DNA of 64,000 bases from Lepidurus packardi (lineage: Eukaryota > Arthropoda > Branchiopoda > Notostraca > Triopsidae): NCBI GenBank assembly GCA_023053545.1, contig JAKZAN010000221.1, positions 1 to 64,000 of the forward strand, written 5' to 3'. Position numbers and translations under genes: made by a program. A model generated the notes under the pieces. The model had not been told where the DNA came from, made no database searches, and worked only from the letters and a program-made list of their open reading frames with translations. This document shows, piece by piece, positions 1 to 15,156 of the stretch (position 1 is its first letter; each line of letters begins with the position of its first letter).

Positions 1-1576
1 ACGGCCTGATATAATTCCTTACGGACTGAATTAATTCTTAAGGATTGATTGAATTCCTTACGGACTGAATTAATTCCTAACAGACTGAATTAATTCCTTA
101 CGTACTTAATTAATTCCTTTCAGACTAAATTAATTCCTTACGTACTTAATTAATTCCTTACGGACTGAATTAATTCCTTACGGACTGAATTAATTCTTTA
201 GGATTGATTGAATTCCTTTCTTACTGAATTAATTCCTTACGGACTGAATTAATTCCTTACGGACTGAATTAATTCCTTACGTACTGAATTAATTCCTTAC
301 GGACAGAATTAATTCCTTACGGAAAGAATTAATTTCTTTACGGCCTGATGTAATTCCTTACGGACTGAATTAATTCTTTAGGATTGATTGAATTCCTTTC
401 TTACTGAATTAATTCCTAACGGACTGAATTAATTCCTTACGGACTGAATTAATTCCTTACGGACTGAATTAATTCCTTACGGACTGAATTAATTCCTTTC
501 AGACTGAATTAATTTCTTACAGACTGAATTAATTCCTTACGGACTGAATTAATTCCTTACGGACTGAATTAATTCTTTAGGATTGATTGAATTCCTTACT
601 TACTGAATTAATTCCTTACGTACTTAATTAATTCCTTACGGACTAAATTAATTCCTTACGGACTGAATTAATTCCTTACGGACTGAATTAATTCCTTACG
701 GACTGAATTAATTCTTTAGAATTGATTGAATTCCTTTCTTACTGAATTAATTCCTTACGGACAAAATTAATTCCTTACGGAATGAATTAATTTCTTTACG
801 GCCTGATATAATTCCTTACGTACTTAATTAATTCTTTAGGATTGATTGAATTCCTTTCTTACTGAACTAATTCCTTACGGACTGAATTAATTCCTTTCAG
901 ACTGAATTAATTCCTTACGTACTTAATTAATTCCTTACGGACTGAATTAATTCTTTACGTACTTAATTAATTCCTTACGGACTGATTTAATTCCTTACGG
1001 ACTGAATTAATTCCTTACGTACTTAATTAATTCCTTTCAGAATGAATTAATTCCTTACGGACTGAATTAATTCCTTACGGACTGAATTAATTCCTTGCGG
1101 ACTGAATTAATTCCTTACGGACTGAATTAATTCCTTACGGACTGAATTAATTCCTTACGGACTGAATTAATTCCTTACGGACTGAATTAATTCCTTGCGG
1201 ACTGAATTAATTCCTTACGGACTGAATTAATTCCTTACGGACTGAATTAATTCCTTACGGACTGAATTAATTCCTTACGGACTGAATTAATTCCTTACGG
1301 ACTGAATTAATTCCTTACGGACTGAATTAATTCCTTACGGACTGAATTAATTCTTTAGGATTGATTGAATTCCTTACTTACTGAATTAATTCCTTACGGA
1401 CAGAATTAATTCCTTACGGACTGAATTAATTCCTTGCGGAATGGATTAATTCCTTACGGACTGAATTAAATCCTTACGGATTGAATTAACTCCTTACGGA
1501 CTGAATTAATTCTTTACGGACTGAATTAATCCCTTACGGACTGAATTAATTCCTTACGGAATGAATTAATTTCTTT
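1..1576 (+). repeat. Zone A higher-order repeat, copy 1 (1576 bp)
   Basis: The block starts at ACGGCCTGATATAA followed by the rare variant TTCTTAAGGATTGATTGAA, and the same start recurs at 1577 and 3033. It contains a long run of canonical monomers at about 1060-1350, including two monomers with TTGCGG in place of TTACGG. Compared by eye, the first few hundred bases match copy 2 exactly. Confidence 0.85.
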
Positions 1577-3032
1577 ACGGCCTGATATAATTCCTTACGG
1601 ACTGAATTAATTCTTAAGGATTGATTGAATTCCTTACGGACTGAATTAATTCCTAACAGACTGAATTAATTCCTTACGTACTTAATTAATTCCTTTCAGA
1701 CTAAATTAATTCCTTACGTACTTAATTAATTCCTTACGGACTGAATTAATTCCTTACGGACTGAATTAATTCTTTAGGATTGATTGAATTCCTTTCTTAC
1801 TGAATTAATTCCTTACGGACTGAATTAATTCCTTACGGACTGAATTAATTCCTTACGTACTGAATTAATTCCTTACGGACAGAATTAATTCCTTACGGAA
1901 AGAATTAATTTCTTTACGGCCTGATGTAATTCCTTACGGACTGAATTAATTCTTTAGGATTGATTGAATTCCTTTCTTACTGAATTAATTCCTAACGGAC
2001 TGAATTAATTCCTTACGGACTGAATTAATTCCTTACGGACTGAATTAATTCCTTACGGACTGAATTAATTCCTTTCAGACTGAATTAATTTCTTACAGAC
2101 TGAATTAATTCCTTACGGACTGAATTAATTCCTTACGGACTGAATTAATTCTTTAGGATTGATTGAATTCCTTACTTACTGAATTAATTCCTTACGTACT
2201 TAATTAATTCCTTACGGACTAAATTAATTCCTTACGGACTGAATTAATTCCTTACGGACTGAATTAATTCCTTACGGACTGAATTAATTCTTTAGAATTG
2301 ATTGAATTCCTTTCTTACTGAATTAATTCCTTACGGACAAAATTAATTCCTTACGGAATGAATTAATTTCTTTACGGCCTGATATAATTCCTTACGTACT
2401 TAATTAATTCTTTAGGATTGATTGAATTCCTTTCTTACTGAACTAATTCCTTACGGACTGAATTAATTCCTTTCAGACTGAATTAATTCCTTACGTACTT
2501 AATTAATTCCTTACGGACTGAATTAATTCTTTACGTACTTAATTAATTCCTTACGGACTGATTTAATTCCTTACGGACTGAATTAATTCCTTACGTACTT
2601 AATTAATTCCTTTCAGAATGAATTAATTCCTTACGGACTGAATTAATTCCTTACGGACTGAATTAATTCCTTGCGGACTGAATTAATTCCTTACGGACTG
2701 AATTAATTCCTTACGGACTGAATTAATTCCTTACGGACTGAATTAATTCCTTACGGACTGAATTAATTCCTTACGGACTGAATTAATTCCTTACGGACTG
2801 AATTAATTCTTTAGGATTGATTGAATTCCTTACTTACTGAATTAATTCCTTACGGACAGAATTAATTCCTTACGGACTGAAGTAATTCCTTGCGGAATGG
2901 ATTAATTCCTTACGGACTGAATTAAATCCTTACGGATTGAATTAACTCCTTACGGACTGAATTAATTCTTTACGGACTGAAGTAATCCCTTACGGACTGA
3001 ATTAATTCCTTACGGAATGAATTAATTTCTTT
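1577..3032 (+). repeat. Zone A higher-order repeat, copy 2 (1456 bp)
   Basis: It follows the same variant order as positions 1-1576 but is 120 bp shorter. The difference is exactly six monomers and lies in the canonical run, where only one TTGCGG monomer remains instead of two. A third copy starts at 3033 and follows the same order until about 3295, where a CGGACC monomer and a TACGTACAT monomer mark divergence. Confidence 0.85.
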
Positions 3033-6000
3033 ACGGCCTGATATAATTCCTTACGGACTGAATTAATTCTTAAGGATTGATTGAATTCCTTACGGACTGA
3101 ATTAATTCCTAACAGACTGAATTAATTCCTTACGTACTTAATTAATTCCTTTCAGACTAAATTAATTCCTTACGTACTTAATTAATTCCTTACGGACTGA
3201 ATTAATTCCTTACGGACTGAATTAATTCTTTAGGATTGATTGAATTCCTTTCTTACTGAATTAATTCCTTACGGACTGAATTAATTCCTTACGGACCGAA
3301 TTAATTCCTTACGTACATAATTAATTCCTTTCGGACTAAATTAATTCCTTACGTACTTAATTAATTCCTTACGGACTGAATTAATTCCTTACGGACTGAA
3401 TTAATTCCTTTCAGACTGAATTAATTTCTTACAGACTGAATTAATTCCTTACGGACTGAATTAATTCCTTACGGACTAAATTAATTCCTTACGGACTGAA
3501 TTAATTCCTTACGGACTGAATTAATTCCTTACGGACTGAATTAATTTCTTACAGACTGAATTAATTCCTTACGGACTGAATTAATTCCTTACGGATTAAA
3601 TTAATTCCTTACGGACTGAATTAATTCCTTACGGACTGAATTAATTCCTTACGGACTGAATTAATTCCTTACGGACTGAATTAATTCTTTAGAATTGATT
3701 GAATTCCTTTCTTACTGAATTAATTCCTTACGGACAGAATTAATTCCTTACGGAATGAATTAATTTCTTTACGGCCTGATATAATTCCTTACGGACTGAA
3801 TTAATTCTTTAGGATTGATTGAATTCCTTTCTTACTGAACTAATTCCTTACGGACTGAATTAATTCCTTTCAGACTGAATTAATTCCTTACGTACTTAAT
3901 TAATTCCTTACGTACTTAATTAATTCCTTACGGACTGAATTAATTCCTTACGGACTGAATTAATTCCTTACGGATTGATTGAATTCCTTTCTTACTGAAT
4001 TACTTCCTTACGGACAGAATTAATTCCTTACGGACTGAATTAATTCCTTGCGGAATGGATTAATTCCTTACGGACTGAATTAATTCCTTACGGACTGAAA
4101 TAATTCCTTACGGACTGAATAATTTCCTTACGGATTGAATTAATTCCTTACGGACTGAATTAATTCCTTACGGACTGAATTAATTATTTAGGATTGATTG
4201 AATTCCTTACTTACTGAATTTATTCCTTACGTACTTAATTAGCTCCTTACGGACTGAATTAATTCCTTACGGACTGAATTAATTCTTTAGGATTGATTGA
4301 ATTCCTTTCTTACTGAATTAATTCCTTACGGACAGAATTAATTCCTTACGGAATGAATGAATTTCTCTACGGCCTGATATAATTCCTTACGGACTGAATT
4401 AATTCTTTAGGATTGATTGAATTCCTTTCTTACAGAATTAATTCCTTACGGACTGAACTAATTCCTTACGGATTGAATTAATTCCTTACGGACTGAATTA
4501 ATTCTTTACGGACTGAATTAATTCCTTACGGACTGAATTAATTCCTTACGGACTGAATTAATTCCTTACGGACTGAATTAATTCCTTACGGACTGAATTA
4601 ATTCTTTAGGATTGATTGAATTCCTTACTTACTGAATTAATTCCTTACGTACTTAATTAATTCCTTACGGACTGAATTAATTCCTTACGGATTGATTGAA
4701 TTCCTTTCTTACTGAATTACTTCCTTACGGACAGAATTAATTCCTTACGGACTGAATTAATTCCTTGCAGAATGGATTAATTCCTTACGGACTGAATTAA
4801 ATCCTTACGGATTGAATTAATTCCTTACGGACTGAATTAATTCTTTACGGACTGAATTAATTCCTTACGTACTTAATTAATTCCTTTCAGACTGAATTAA
4901 TTCCTTACGGACTGAATTAATTCATTACGGACTGAATTAATTCCTTACGGACTGAATTAATTCCTTACGGACTGAATTAATTCCTTACGGACTGAATTAA
5001 TTCCTTACGGACTGAATTAATTCCTTACGGACTGAATTAATTCCTTACGGACTGAATTAATTCCTTACGGACTGAATTAATTCCTTACGGACTGAATTAA
5101 TTCCTTACAGACTGAATTAATTCTTTAGGATTGATTGAATTCCTTACTTACTGAATTAATTCTTTTCGGACTGAATTAACTCCTTACGTAATGAATTAAA
5201 TCCGTACGGCCTGATTTAATTCCTTACTGACTGAATTAATTCCTTACGGACTGAAATAATTCCTTACGGACTGCATTAATTCCTTACGGATTGAATTAAT
5301 TCCTTACGGACTGAATTAATTCCTTACGGACTGAATTAATTATTTAGGATTGATTGAATTCCTTACTTACTGAATTTATTCCTTACGTACTTAATTAGCT
5401 CCTTACGGACTGAATTAATTCCTTACGGACTGAATTAATTCTTTAGGATTGATTGAATTCCTTTCTTACTGAATTAATTCCTTACGGACAGAATTAATTC
5501 CTTACGGAATGAATGAATTTCTCTACGGCCTGATATAATTCCTTACGGACTGAATTAATTATTTAGGATTTATTGAATTCCTTACTTACTGAATTAATTC
5601 CTTACGTACTTAATTAATTATTTTCTTAATGAATTAATTCCTTACGGACTGAATTAATTCCCTACGGAATTAATTAATTCCGTACGGCCTGATTTAATTC
5701 CTTACTGACTGAATTAATTCCTTACGGAATGGATTAATTATTTACGTACTTAATTAATTCCTTACGGACTGAATTAATTCCTTACGGACTGAATTAATTC
5801 CTTACGTACTTAATTAATTCCTTTCAGACTGAATTAATTCCTTACGGACTGAATTAATTCATTTCGGACTGAATTAATTCCTTACGGACTGAATTAATTC
5901 CTTACGGACTGAATTAATTCTTTAGGATTGATTGAATTCCTTTCTTACTGAATTAATTCCTTACGGACAGAATTAATTCCTTACGGAATGAATGAATTTC

Positions 6001-6380
6001 TCTACGGCCTGATATAATTCCTTACGGACTGAATTAATTATTTAGGATTTATTGAATTCCTTACTTACTGAATTAATTCCTTACGTACTTAATTAATTAT
6101 TTTCTTAATGAATTAATTCCTTACGGACTGAATTAATTCCCTACGGAATTAATTAATTCCTTACTGACTGAATTAATTCCTTACGGAATGGATTAATTCC
6201 TTACGGACTGAATTAATTCCTTACGTACTTAATTAATTCCTTACGGACTGAATTAATTCCTTACGGACTGAATTAATTCCTTACGGACTGAATTAATTCC
6301 TTACGGACTGAATTAATTCCTTACGGACTGAATTAATTCCTTACGGACTGAATTAATTCCTTACGGACTGAATTAATTCT
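3033..6380 (+). repeat. Mixed satellite between zones A and B
   Basis: It begins as a third zone A copy, then becomes a mosaic of the same monomer variants. A block starting ATTTAGGATTTATTG at 5561 is repeated at 6040 (479 bp later), with one 20-bp unit lost in the second copy. No sequence other than satellite monomers is present. Confidence 0.8.
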
Positions 6381-9171
6381 TTAGGATTGATTGAATTCCT
6401 TACTTACTGAATTAATTCCTTACGGACAGAATTAATTCCTTACGGACTGAATTAATTCCTTGCGGAATGGATTAATTCCTTACGGACTGAATTAAATCCT
6501 TACGGATTGAATTAATTCCTTACGGACTGAATTAATTCTTTACGGACTGAATTAATCCCTTACGGACTGAATTAATTCCTTACGGAATGAATTAATTTCT
6601 TTACGGCCTGATATAATTAATTACGGACTGAATTAATTCTTAAGGATAGATTGAATTCCTTACGGACTGAATTAATTCCTAACAGACTGAATTAATTCCT
6701 TACGTACTTAATTAATTCCTTACGGACTGAATTAATTCCTTACGGACTGAATTAATTCCTTACGGACTGAATTAATTCCTTATGGACTGAATTAATTCCT
6801 TACGGACTGAATTAATTCCTTACGGACTGAATTAATTCCTTACGGACTGAATTAATTCTTTAGGATTTATTGAATTCCTTACTTACTGAATTAATTCCTT
6901 ACGTACTGAATTAATTCCTTACGGACAGAATTAATTCCTTACGGAAAGAATTAATTTCTTTACGGCCTGATGTAATTCCTTACGGACTGAATTAATTCTT
7001 TAGGATTGATTGAATTCCTTTCTTACTGAATTAATTCCTTACGGACTGAATTAATTCCTTACGGACTGAATTAATTCCTTACGGACTGAATTAATTCCTT
7101 ACGGACTGAATTAATTCCTTTCAGACTGAATTAATTTCTTACAGACTGAATTAATTCCTTACGGACTGAATTAATTCCTTACGGACTAAATTAATTCCTT
7201 ACGGACTGAATTAATTCCTTACGGACTGAATTAATTCCTTACGGACTGAATTAATTTCTTACAGACTGAATTAATTCCTCATGGACTGAATTAATTCCTT
7301 ACGGATTAAATTAATTCCTTACGGACTGAATTAATTCCTTACGGACTGAATTAATTCCTTACGGACTGAATTAATTCCTTACGGACTGAATTAATTCCTT
7401 ACGGACTGAATTAATTCTTTAGAATTGATTGAATTCCTTTCTTACTGAATTAATTCCTTACGGACAGAATTAATTCCTTACGGAATGAATTAATTTCTTT
7501 ACGGCCTGATATAATTCCTTACGGACTGAATTAATTCTTTAGGATTGATTGAATTCCTTTCTTACTGAATTAATTCCTTACGGACTGAATTAATTCCTTA
7601 CGGACTGAATTAATTCCTTACGGACTGAATTAATTCCTTACGGACTGAATTAATTCCTTTCAGACTGAATTAATTCCTTACAGACTGAATTAATTCCTTA
7701 CGGACTGAATTAATTACTTACGGAATTAATTAATTCCTTACGGACTGAATTAATTCTTTAGGATTGATTGAATTCCTTACTTACTGAATTTATTCCTTAC
7801 GTACTTAATTAGCTCCTTACGGACTGAATTAATTCCTTACGGACTGAATTAATTCTTTAGGATTGATTGAATTCCTTTCTTACTGAATTAATTCCTTACG
7901 GACAGAATTAATTCCTTACGGACTGCATTAATTCCTTACGGATTGAATTAATTCCTTACGGACTGAATTAATTCCTTACGGACTGAATTAATTATTTAGG
8001 ATTGATTGAATTCCTTACTTACTGAATTTATTCCTTACGTACTTAATTAGCTCCTTACGGACTGAATTAATTCCTTACGGACTGAATTAATTCTTTAGGA
8101 TTGATTGAATTCCTTTCTTACTGAATTAATTCCTTACGGACAGAATTAATTCCTTACGGAATGAATGAATTTCTCTACGGCCTGATATAATTCCTTACGG
8201 ACTGAATTAATTATTTAGGATTTATTGAATTCCTTACTTACTGAATTAATTCCTTACGTACTTAATTAATTATTTTCTTAATGAATTAATTCCTTACGGA
8301 CTGAATTAATTCCCTACGGAATTAATTAATTCCGTACGGCCTGATTTAATTCCTTACTGACTGAATTAATTCCTTACGGAATGGATTAATTCCTTACGGA
8401 CTGAATTAATTCCTTACGTACTTAATTAATTCCTTACGGACTGAATTAATTCCTTACGGACTGAATTAATTCCTTACGTACTTAATTAATTCCTTTCAGA
8501 CTGAATTAATTCCTTACGGACTGAATTAATTCATTACGGACTGAATTAATTCCTTACGGACTGAATTAATTCCTTACGGACTGAATTAATACCTTACGGA
8601 CTGAATTAATTCCTTACGGACTGAATTAATTCTTTAGGATTGATTGAATTCCTTACTTACTGAATTAATTCCTTACGTAATTAATTAATTCCTTACGGAC
8701 TGAATTAATTCCTTACGGATTGATTGAATTCCTTTCTTACTGAATTACTTCCTTACGGACAGAATTAATTCCTTACGGACTGAATTAATTCCTTGCGGAA
8801 TGGATTAATTCCTTACGGACTGAATTAAATCCTTACGGATTGAATTAATTCCTTACGGACTGAATTAATTCTTTACGGACTGAATTAATCCCTTACGGAC
8901 TGAATTAATTCTTTAGGATTGATTGAATTCCTTTCTTACTGAATTAATTCCTTACGGACTGAGTTAATTCCTTACGGACTGAATTAATTCCTTACGGAAT
9001 GGATTAATTCCTTACGGACTGAATTAATTCCTTACGTACTTATATAATTCCTTACGGACTGAATTAATTCCTTACGGACTGAATTAATTCCTTACGGACT
9101 GAATTAATTCCTTACGGACTGAATTAATTCCTTACGGACTGAATTAATTGCTTACGGACTGAATTAATTCT
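6381..9171 (+). repeat. Zone B higher-order repeat, copy 1 (about 2791 bp)
   Basis: Rare landmarks recur at a fixed offset in the next copy: CTTAAGG at 6639 and 9430 (2791 bp), CCTTACGTAA at 8671 and 11464 (2793 bp), and CCTCATGG at 7277 and 10108 (2831 bp). The offset varies by whole monomers because two extra units, TTTCAGACTAA and TACGTACTT, are present in copy 2 near 9500. Confidence 0.75.
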
Positions 9172-11960
9172 TTAGGATTGATTGAATTCCTTACTTACTG
9201 AATTAATTCCTTACGGACAGAATTAATTCCTTACGGACTGAATTAATTCCTTGCGGAATGGATTAATTCCTTACGGACTGAATTAAATCCTTACGGATTG
9301 AATTAATTCCTTACGGACTGAATTAATTCTTTACGGACTGAATTAATCCCTTACGGACTGAATTAATTCCTTACGGAATGAATTAATTTCTTTACGGCCT
9401 GATATAATTCCTTACGGACTGAATTAATTCTTAAGGATTGATTGAATTCCTTACGGACTGAATTAATTCCTAACAGACTGAATTAATTCCTTACGTACTT
9501 AATTAATTCCTTTCAGACTAAATTAATTCCTTACGTACTTAATTATTTCCTTACGGACTGAATTAATTCCTTACGGACTGAATTAATTCCTTACGGACTG
9601 AATTAATTCCTTATGGACTGAATTAATTCCTTACGGACTGAATTAATTCCTTACGGACTGAATTAATTCCTTACGGACTGAATTAATTCTTTAGGATTTA
9701 TTGAATTCCTTACTTACTGAATTAATTCCTTACGTACTGAATTAATTCCTTACGGACAGAATTAATTCCTTACGGAAAGAATTAATTTCCTTACGGCCTG
9801 ATGTAATTCCTTACGGACTGAATTAATTCTTTAGGATTGATTGAATTCCTTTCTTACTGAATTAATTCCTTACGGACTGAATTAATTCCTTACGGACTGA
9901 ATTAATTCCTTACGGACTGAATTAATTCCTTACGGACTGAATTAATTCCTTTCAGACTGAATTAATTTCTTACAGACTGAATTAATTCCTTACGGACTGA
10001 ATTAATTCCTTACGGACTAAATTAATTCCTTACGGACTGAATTAATTCCTTACGGACTGAATTAATTCCTTACGGACTGAATTAATTTCTTACAGACTGA
10101 ATTAATTCCTCATGGACTGAATTAATTCCTTACGGATTAAATTAATTCCTTACGGACTGAATTAATTCCTTACGGACTGAATTAATTCCTTACGGACTGA
10201 ATTAATTCCTTACGGACTGAATTAATTCTTTAGAATTGATTGAATTCCTTTCTTACTGAATTAATTCCTTACGGACAGAATTAATTCCTTACGGAATGAA
10301 TTAATTTCTTTACGGCCTGATATAATTCCTTACGGACTGAATTAATTCTTTAGGATTGATTGAATTCCTTTCTTACTGAATTAATTCCTTACGGACTGAA
10401 TTAATTCCTTACGGACTGAATTAATTCCTTACGGACTGAATTAATTCCTTACGGACTGAATTAATTCCTTTCAGACTGAATTAATTCCTTACAGACTGAA
10501 TTAATTCCTTACGGACTGAATTAATTACTTACGGAATTAATTAATTTATTTACGGCCTGATATAATTCCCTACAGACTGAATTAATTCCTTACGTACTTA
10601 ATTAATTCCTTACGGACTGAATTAATTCTTTAGGATTGATTGAATTCCTTACTTACTGAATTTATTCCTTACGTACTTAATTAGCTCCTTACGGACTGAA
10701 TTAATTCCTTACGGACTGAATTAATTCTTTAGGATTGATTGAATTCCTTTATTACTGAATTAATTCCTTACGGACAGAATTAATTCCTTACGGACTGCAT
10801 TAATTCCTTACGGATTGGATTAATTCCTTACGGACTGAATTAATTCCTTACGGACTGAATTAATTATTTAGGATTGATTGAATTCCTTACTTACTGAATT
10901 TATTCCTTACGTACTTAATTAGCTCCTTACGGACTGAATTAATTCCTTACGGACTGAATTAATTCTTTAGGATTGATTGAATTCCTTTCTTACTGAATTA
11001 ATTCCTTACGGACAGAATTAATTCCTTACGGAATGAATGAATTTCTCTACGGCCTGATATAATTCCTTACGTACTTAATTAATTATTTTCTTAATGAATT
11101 AATTCCTTACGGACTGAATTAATTCCCTACGGAATTAATTAATTCCGTACGGCCTGATTTAATTCCTTACTGACTGAATTAATTCCTTACGGAATGGATT
11201 AATTCCTTACGGACTGAATTAATTCCTTACGTACTTAATTAATTCCTTACGGACTGAATTAATTCCTTACGGACTGAATTAATTCCTTACGTACTTAAAT
11301 AATTCCTTTCAGACTGAATTAATTCCTTACGGACTGAATTAATTCATTACGGACTGAATTAATTCCTTACGGACTGAATTAATACCTTACGGACTGAATT
11401 AATTCCTTACGGACTGAATTAATTCTTTAGGATTGATTGAATTCCTTACTTACTGAATTAATTCCTTACGTAATTAATTAATTCCTTACGGACTGAATTA
11501 ATTCCTTACGGATTGATTGAATTCCTTTCTTACTGAATTACTTCCTTACGGACAGAATTAATTCCTTACGGACTGAATTAATTCCTTGCGGAATGGATTA
11601 ATTCCTTACGGACTGAATTAAATCCTTACGGATTGAATTAATTCCTTACGGACTGAATTAATTCTTTACGGACTGAATTAATTCCTTACGGACTGAATTA
11701 ATTCCTTACGGAATGAATTAATTACTTTACGGCCTGATATAATTCCTTACGGACAGAATTAATTCTTTAGGATTGATTGAATTCCTTTCTTACTGAATTA
11801 ATTCCTTACGGACTGAGTTAATTCCTTACGGACTGAATTAATTCCTTACGGACTGAATTAATTCCTTACGGACTGAATTAGTTCCTTACGTACTTAATTA
11901 ATTCCTTACGGATTGAATTAATTCCTTACGGATTGATGTAATTCCTTACGTACTTAAATA
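9172..11960 (+). repeat. Zone B higher-order repeat, copy 2 (end approximate)
   Basis: It has the same order of variants as the preceding copy, with scattered single-base and single-unit changes. The right end is not sharp: the order gradually changes to the zone C pattern around 11900-12200. Only satellite monomers are present. Confidence 0.65.
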
Positions 11961-12204
11961 ATTCTTTAGGATTGATTGAATTCCTTTCTTACTGAACTAA
12001 TTCCTTACGGACTGAATTAATTCCTTTCAGACTGAATTAATTCCTTACGTACTTAATTAATTCCTTACGTACTTAATTAATTCCTTACGGACTGAATTAA
12101 TTCCTTACGGACTGAATTAATTCCTTACGGATTGATTGAATTCCTTTCTTACTGAATTACTTCCTTACGGACAGAATTAATTCCTTACGGACTGAATTAA
12201 TTCC

Positions 12205-15156
12205 TTGCAGAATGGATTAATTCCTTACGGACTGAATTAATTCCTTACGGACTGAAATAATTCCTTACGGACTGAATTAATTCCTTACGGATTGAATTAA
12301 TTCCTTACGGACTGAATTAATTCCTTACGGACTGAATTAATTATTTAGGATTGATTGAATTCCTTACTTACTGAATTTATTCCTTACGTACTTAATTAGC
12401 TCCTTACGGACTGAATTAATTCCTTACGGACTGAATTAATTCTTTAGGATTGATTGAATTCCTTTCTTACTGAATTAATTCCTTACGGACAGAATTAATT
12501 CCTTACGGAATGAATGAATTTCTCTACGGCCTGATATAATTCCTTACGGACTGAATTAATTCTTTAGGATTGATTGAATTCCTTTCTTACAGAATTAATT
12601 CCTTACGGACTGAATTAATTCCTTACGGACTGAATTAATTCCTTACGGACTGAATTAGTTCCTTACGGACTTAATTAATTCCTTACGGACTGAATTAATT
12701 ATTTAGGATTTATTGAATTCCTTACTTACTGAATTAATTCCTTACGTACTTAATTAATTATTTACTTAATGAATTAATTCCTTACGGACTGAATTAATTC
12801 CCTACGGAATTAATTAATTCCGTACGGCCTGATTTAATTCCTTACTGACTGAATTAATTCCTTACGGAATGGATTAATTCCTTACGGACTGAACTAATTC
12901 CTTACGGATTGAATTAATTCCTTACGGACTGAATTAATTCTTTACGGACTGAATTAATTCCTTACGGACTGAATTAATTCCTTACGGACTGAATTAATTC
13001 CTTACGGACTGAATTAATTCTTTAGGATTGATTGAATTCCATACTTACTGAATTAATTCCTTACGTACTTAATTAATTCCTTACGGACAGAATTAATTCC
13101 TTACGGACAGAATTAATTCCTTACGGAATGAATTAATTTCTTTACGGCCTTATGTAATTCCTTACGTACTTAATTAATTCCTTACGGACAGAATTAATTC
13201 CTTACGGAATGAATTAATTTCTTTACGGCCTTATGTAATTCCTTACGTACTTAATTAATTCTTTAGGATTGATTGAATTCCTTTCTTACTGAACTAATTC
13301 CTTACGGACTGAATTAATTAATTTCAGACTGAATTAATTCCTTTCGTACTTAATTAATTCCTTACGGACTGAATTAATTCCTTACGTACTTAATTAATTC
13401 CTTACGGACTGAATTAATTCCTTACGTACTTAATTAATTCCTTTCAGACTGAATTAATTCCTTACGGACTGAATTAATTCATTACGGACTGAATTAATTC
13501 CTTACGGACTGAATTAATTCCTTACGGACTGAATTAATTCCTTACGGACTGAATTAATTCCTTACGGACTGAATTAATTCTTTAGGATTGATTGAATTCC
13601 TTACTTACTGAATTAATTCCTTACGTACTTAATTAATTCCTTACGGACTGAATTAATTCCTTACGGATTGATTGAACTCCTTTCTTACTGAATTACTTCC
13701 TTACGGACTGAATTAATTATTTAGGATTTATTGAATTCCTTACTTACTGAATTAATTCCTTACGTACTTAATTAATTATTTACTTAATGAATTAATTCCT
13801 TACGGACTGAATTAATTCCCTACGGAATTAATTAATTCCGTACGGCCTGATTTAATTCCTTACTGACTGAATTAATTCCTTACGGAATGGATTAATTCCT
13901 TACGGACTGAACTAATTCCTTACGGATTGAATTAATTCCTTACGGACTGAATTAATTCTTTACGGACTGAATTAATTCCTTACGGACTGAATTAATTCCT
14001 TACGGACTGAATTAATTCCTTACGGACTGAATTAATTCTTTAGGATTGATTGAATTCCATACTTACTGAATTAATTCCTTACGTACTTAATTAATTCCTT
14101 ACGGACAGAATTAATTCCTTACGGAATGAATTAATTTCTTTACATCCTTATGTAATTCCTTACGTACTTAATTAATTCTTTAGGATTGATTGAATTCCTT
14201 TCTTACTGAACTAATTCCTTACGGACTGAATTAATTAATTTCAGACTGAATTAATTCCTTTCGTACTTAATTAATTCCTTACGAACTGAATTAATTCCTT
14301 ACGTACTTAATTAATTCCTTACGGACTGAATTAATTCCTTACGTACTGAATTAATTCCTTACGGACTGAATTAATTCTTTAGGATTGATTGAATTCCTTA
14401 CTTACTGAATTAATTCCTTACGTAATTAATTAATTCCTTACGGACTGAATTAATTCCTTACGGATTGATTGAATTCCTTTCTTACTGAATTACTTCCTTA
14501 CGGACAGAATTAATTCCTTACGGACTGAATTAATTCCTTGCGGAATGGATTAATTCCTTACGGACTGAATTAAATCCTTACGGATTGAATTAATTCCTTA
14601 CGGACTGAATTAATTCTTTACGGACTGAATTAATTCCTTACGGACTGAATTAATTCCTTACGGAATGAATTAATTACTTTACGGCCTGATATAATTCCTT
14701 ACGGACTGAATTAATTCTTTAGGATTGATTGAATTCCTTTCTTACTGAATTAATTCCTTACGGACTGAGTTAATTCCTTACGGACTGAATTAATTCCTTA
14801 CGGACTGAATTAATTCCTTACGGACTGAATTAGTTCCTTACGTACTTAATTAATTCCTTACGGATTGAATTAATTCCTTACGGATTGATGTAATTCCTTA
14901 CGTACTTAAATAATTCTTTAGGATTGATTGAATTCCTTTCTTACTGAACTAATTCCTTACGGACTGAATTAATTCCTTTCAGACTGAATTAATTCCTTAC
15001 GTACTTAATTAATTCCTTACGTACTTAATTAATTCCTTACGGACTGAATTAATTCCTTACGGACTGAATTAATTCCTTACGGATTGATTGAATTCCTTTC
15101 TTACTGAATTACTTCCTTACGGACAGAATTAATTCCTTACGGACTGAATTAATTCC
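12205..15156 (+). repeat. Zone C higher-order repeat, copy 1 (2952 bp)
   Basis: It is delimited by the TTGCAGAATGG marker at 12205 and 15157. Internal landmarks ATTTAGGATTTATTG at 12701 and 13719 reappear in copy 2 at 15613 and 16611, offsets of 2912 and 2892 bp. The small differences are whole monomers. Confidence 0.75.
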
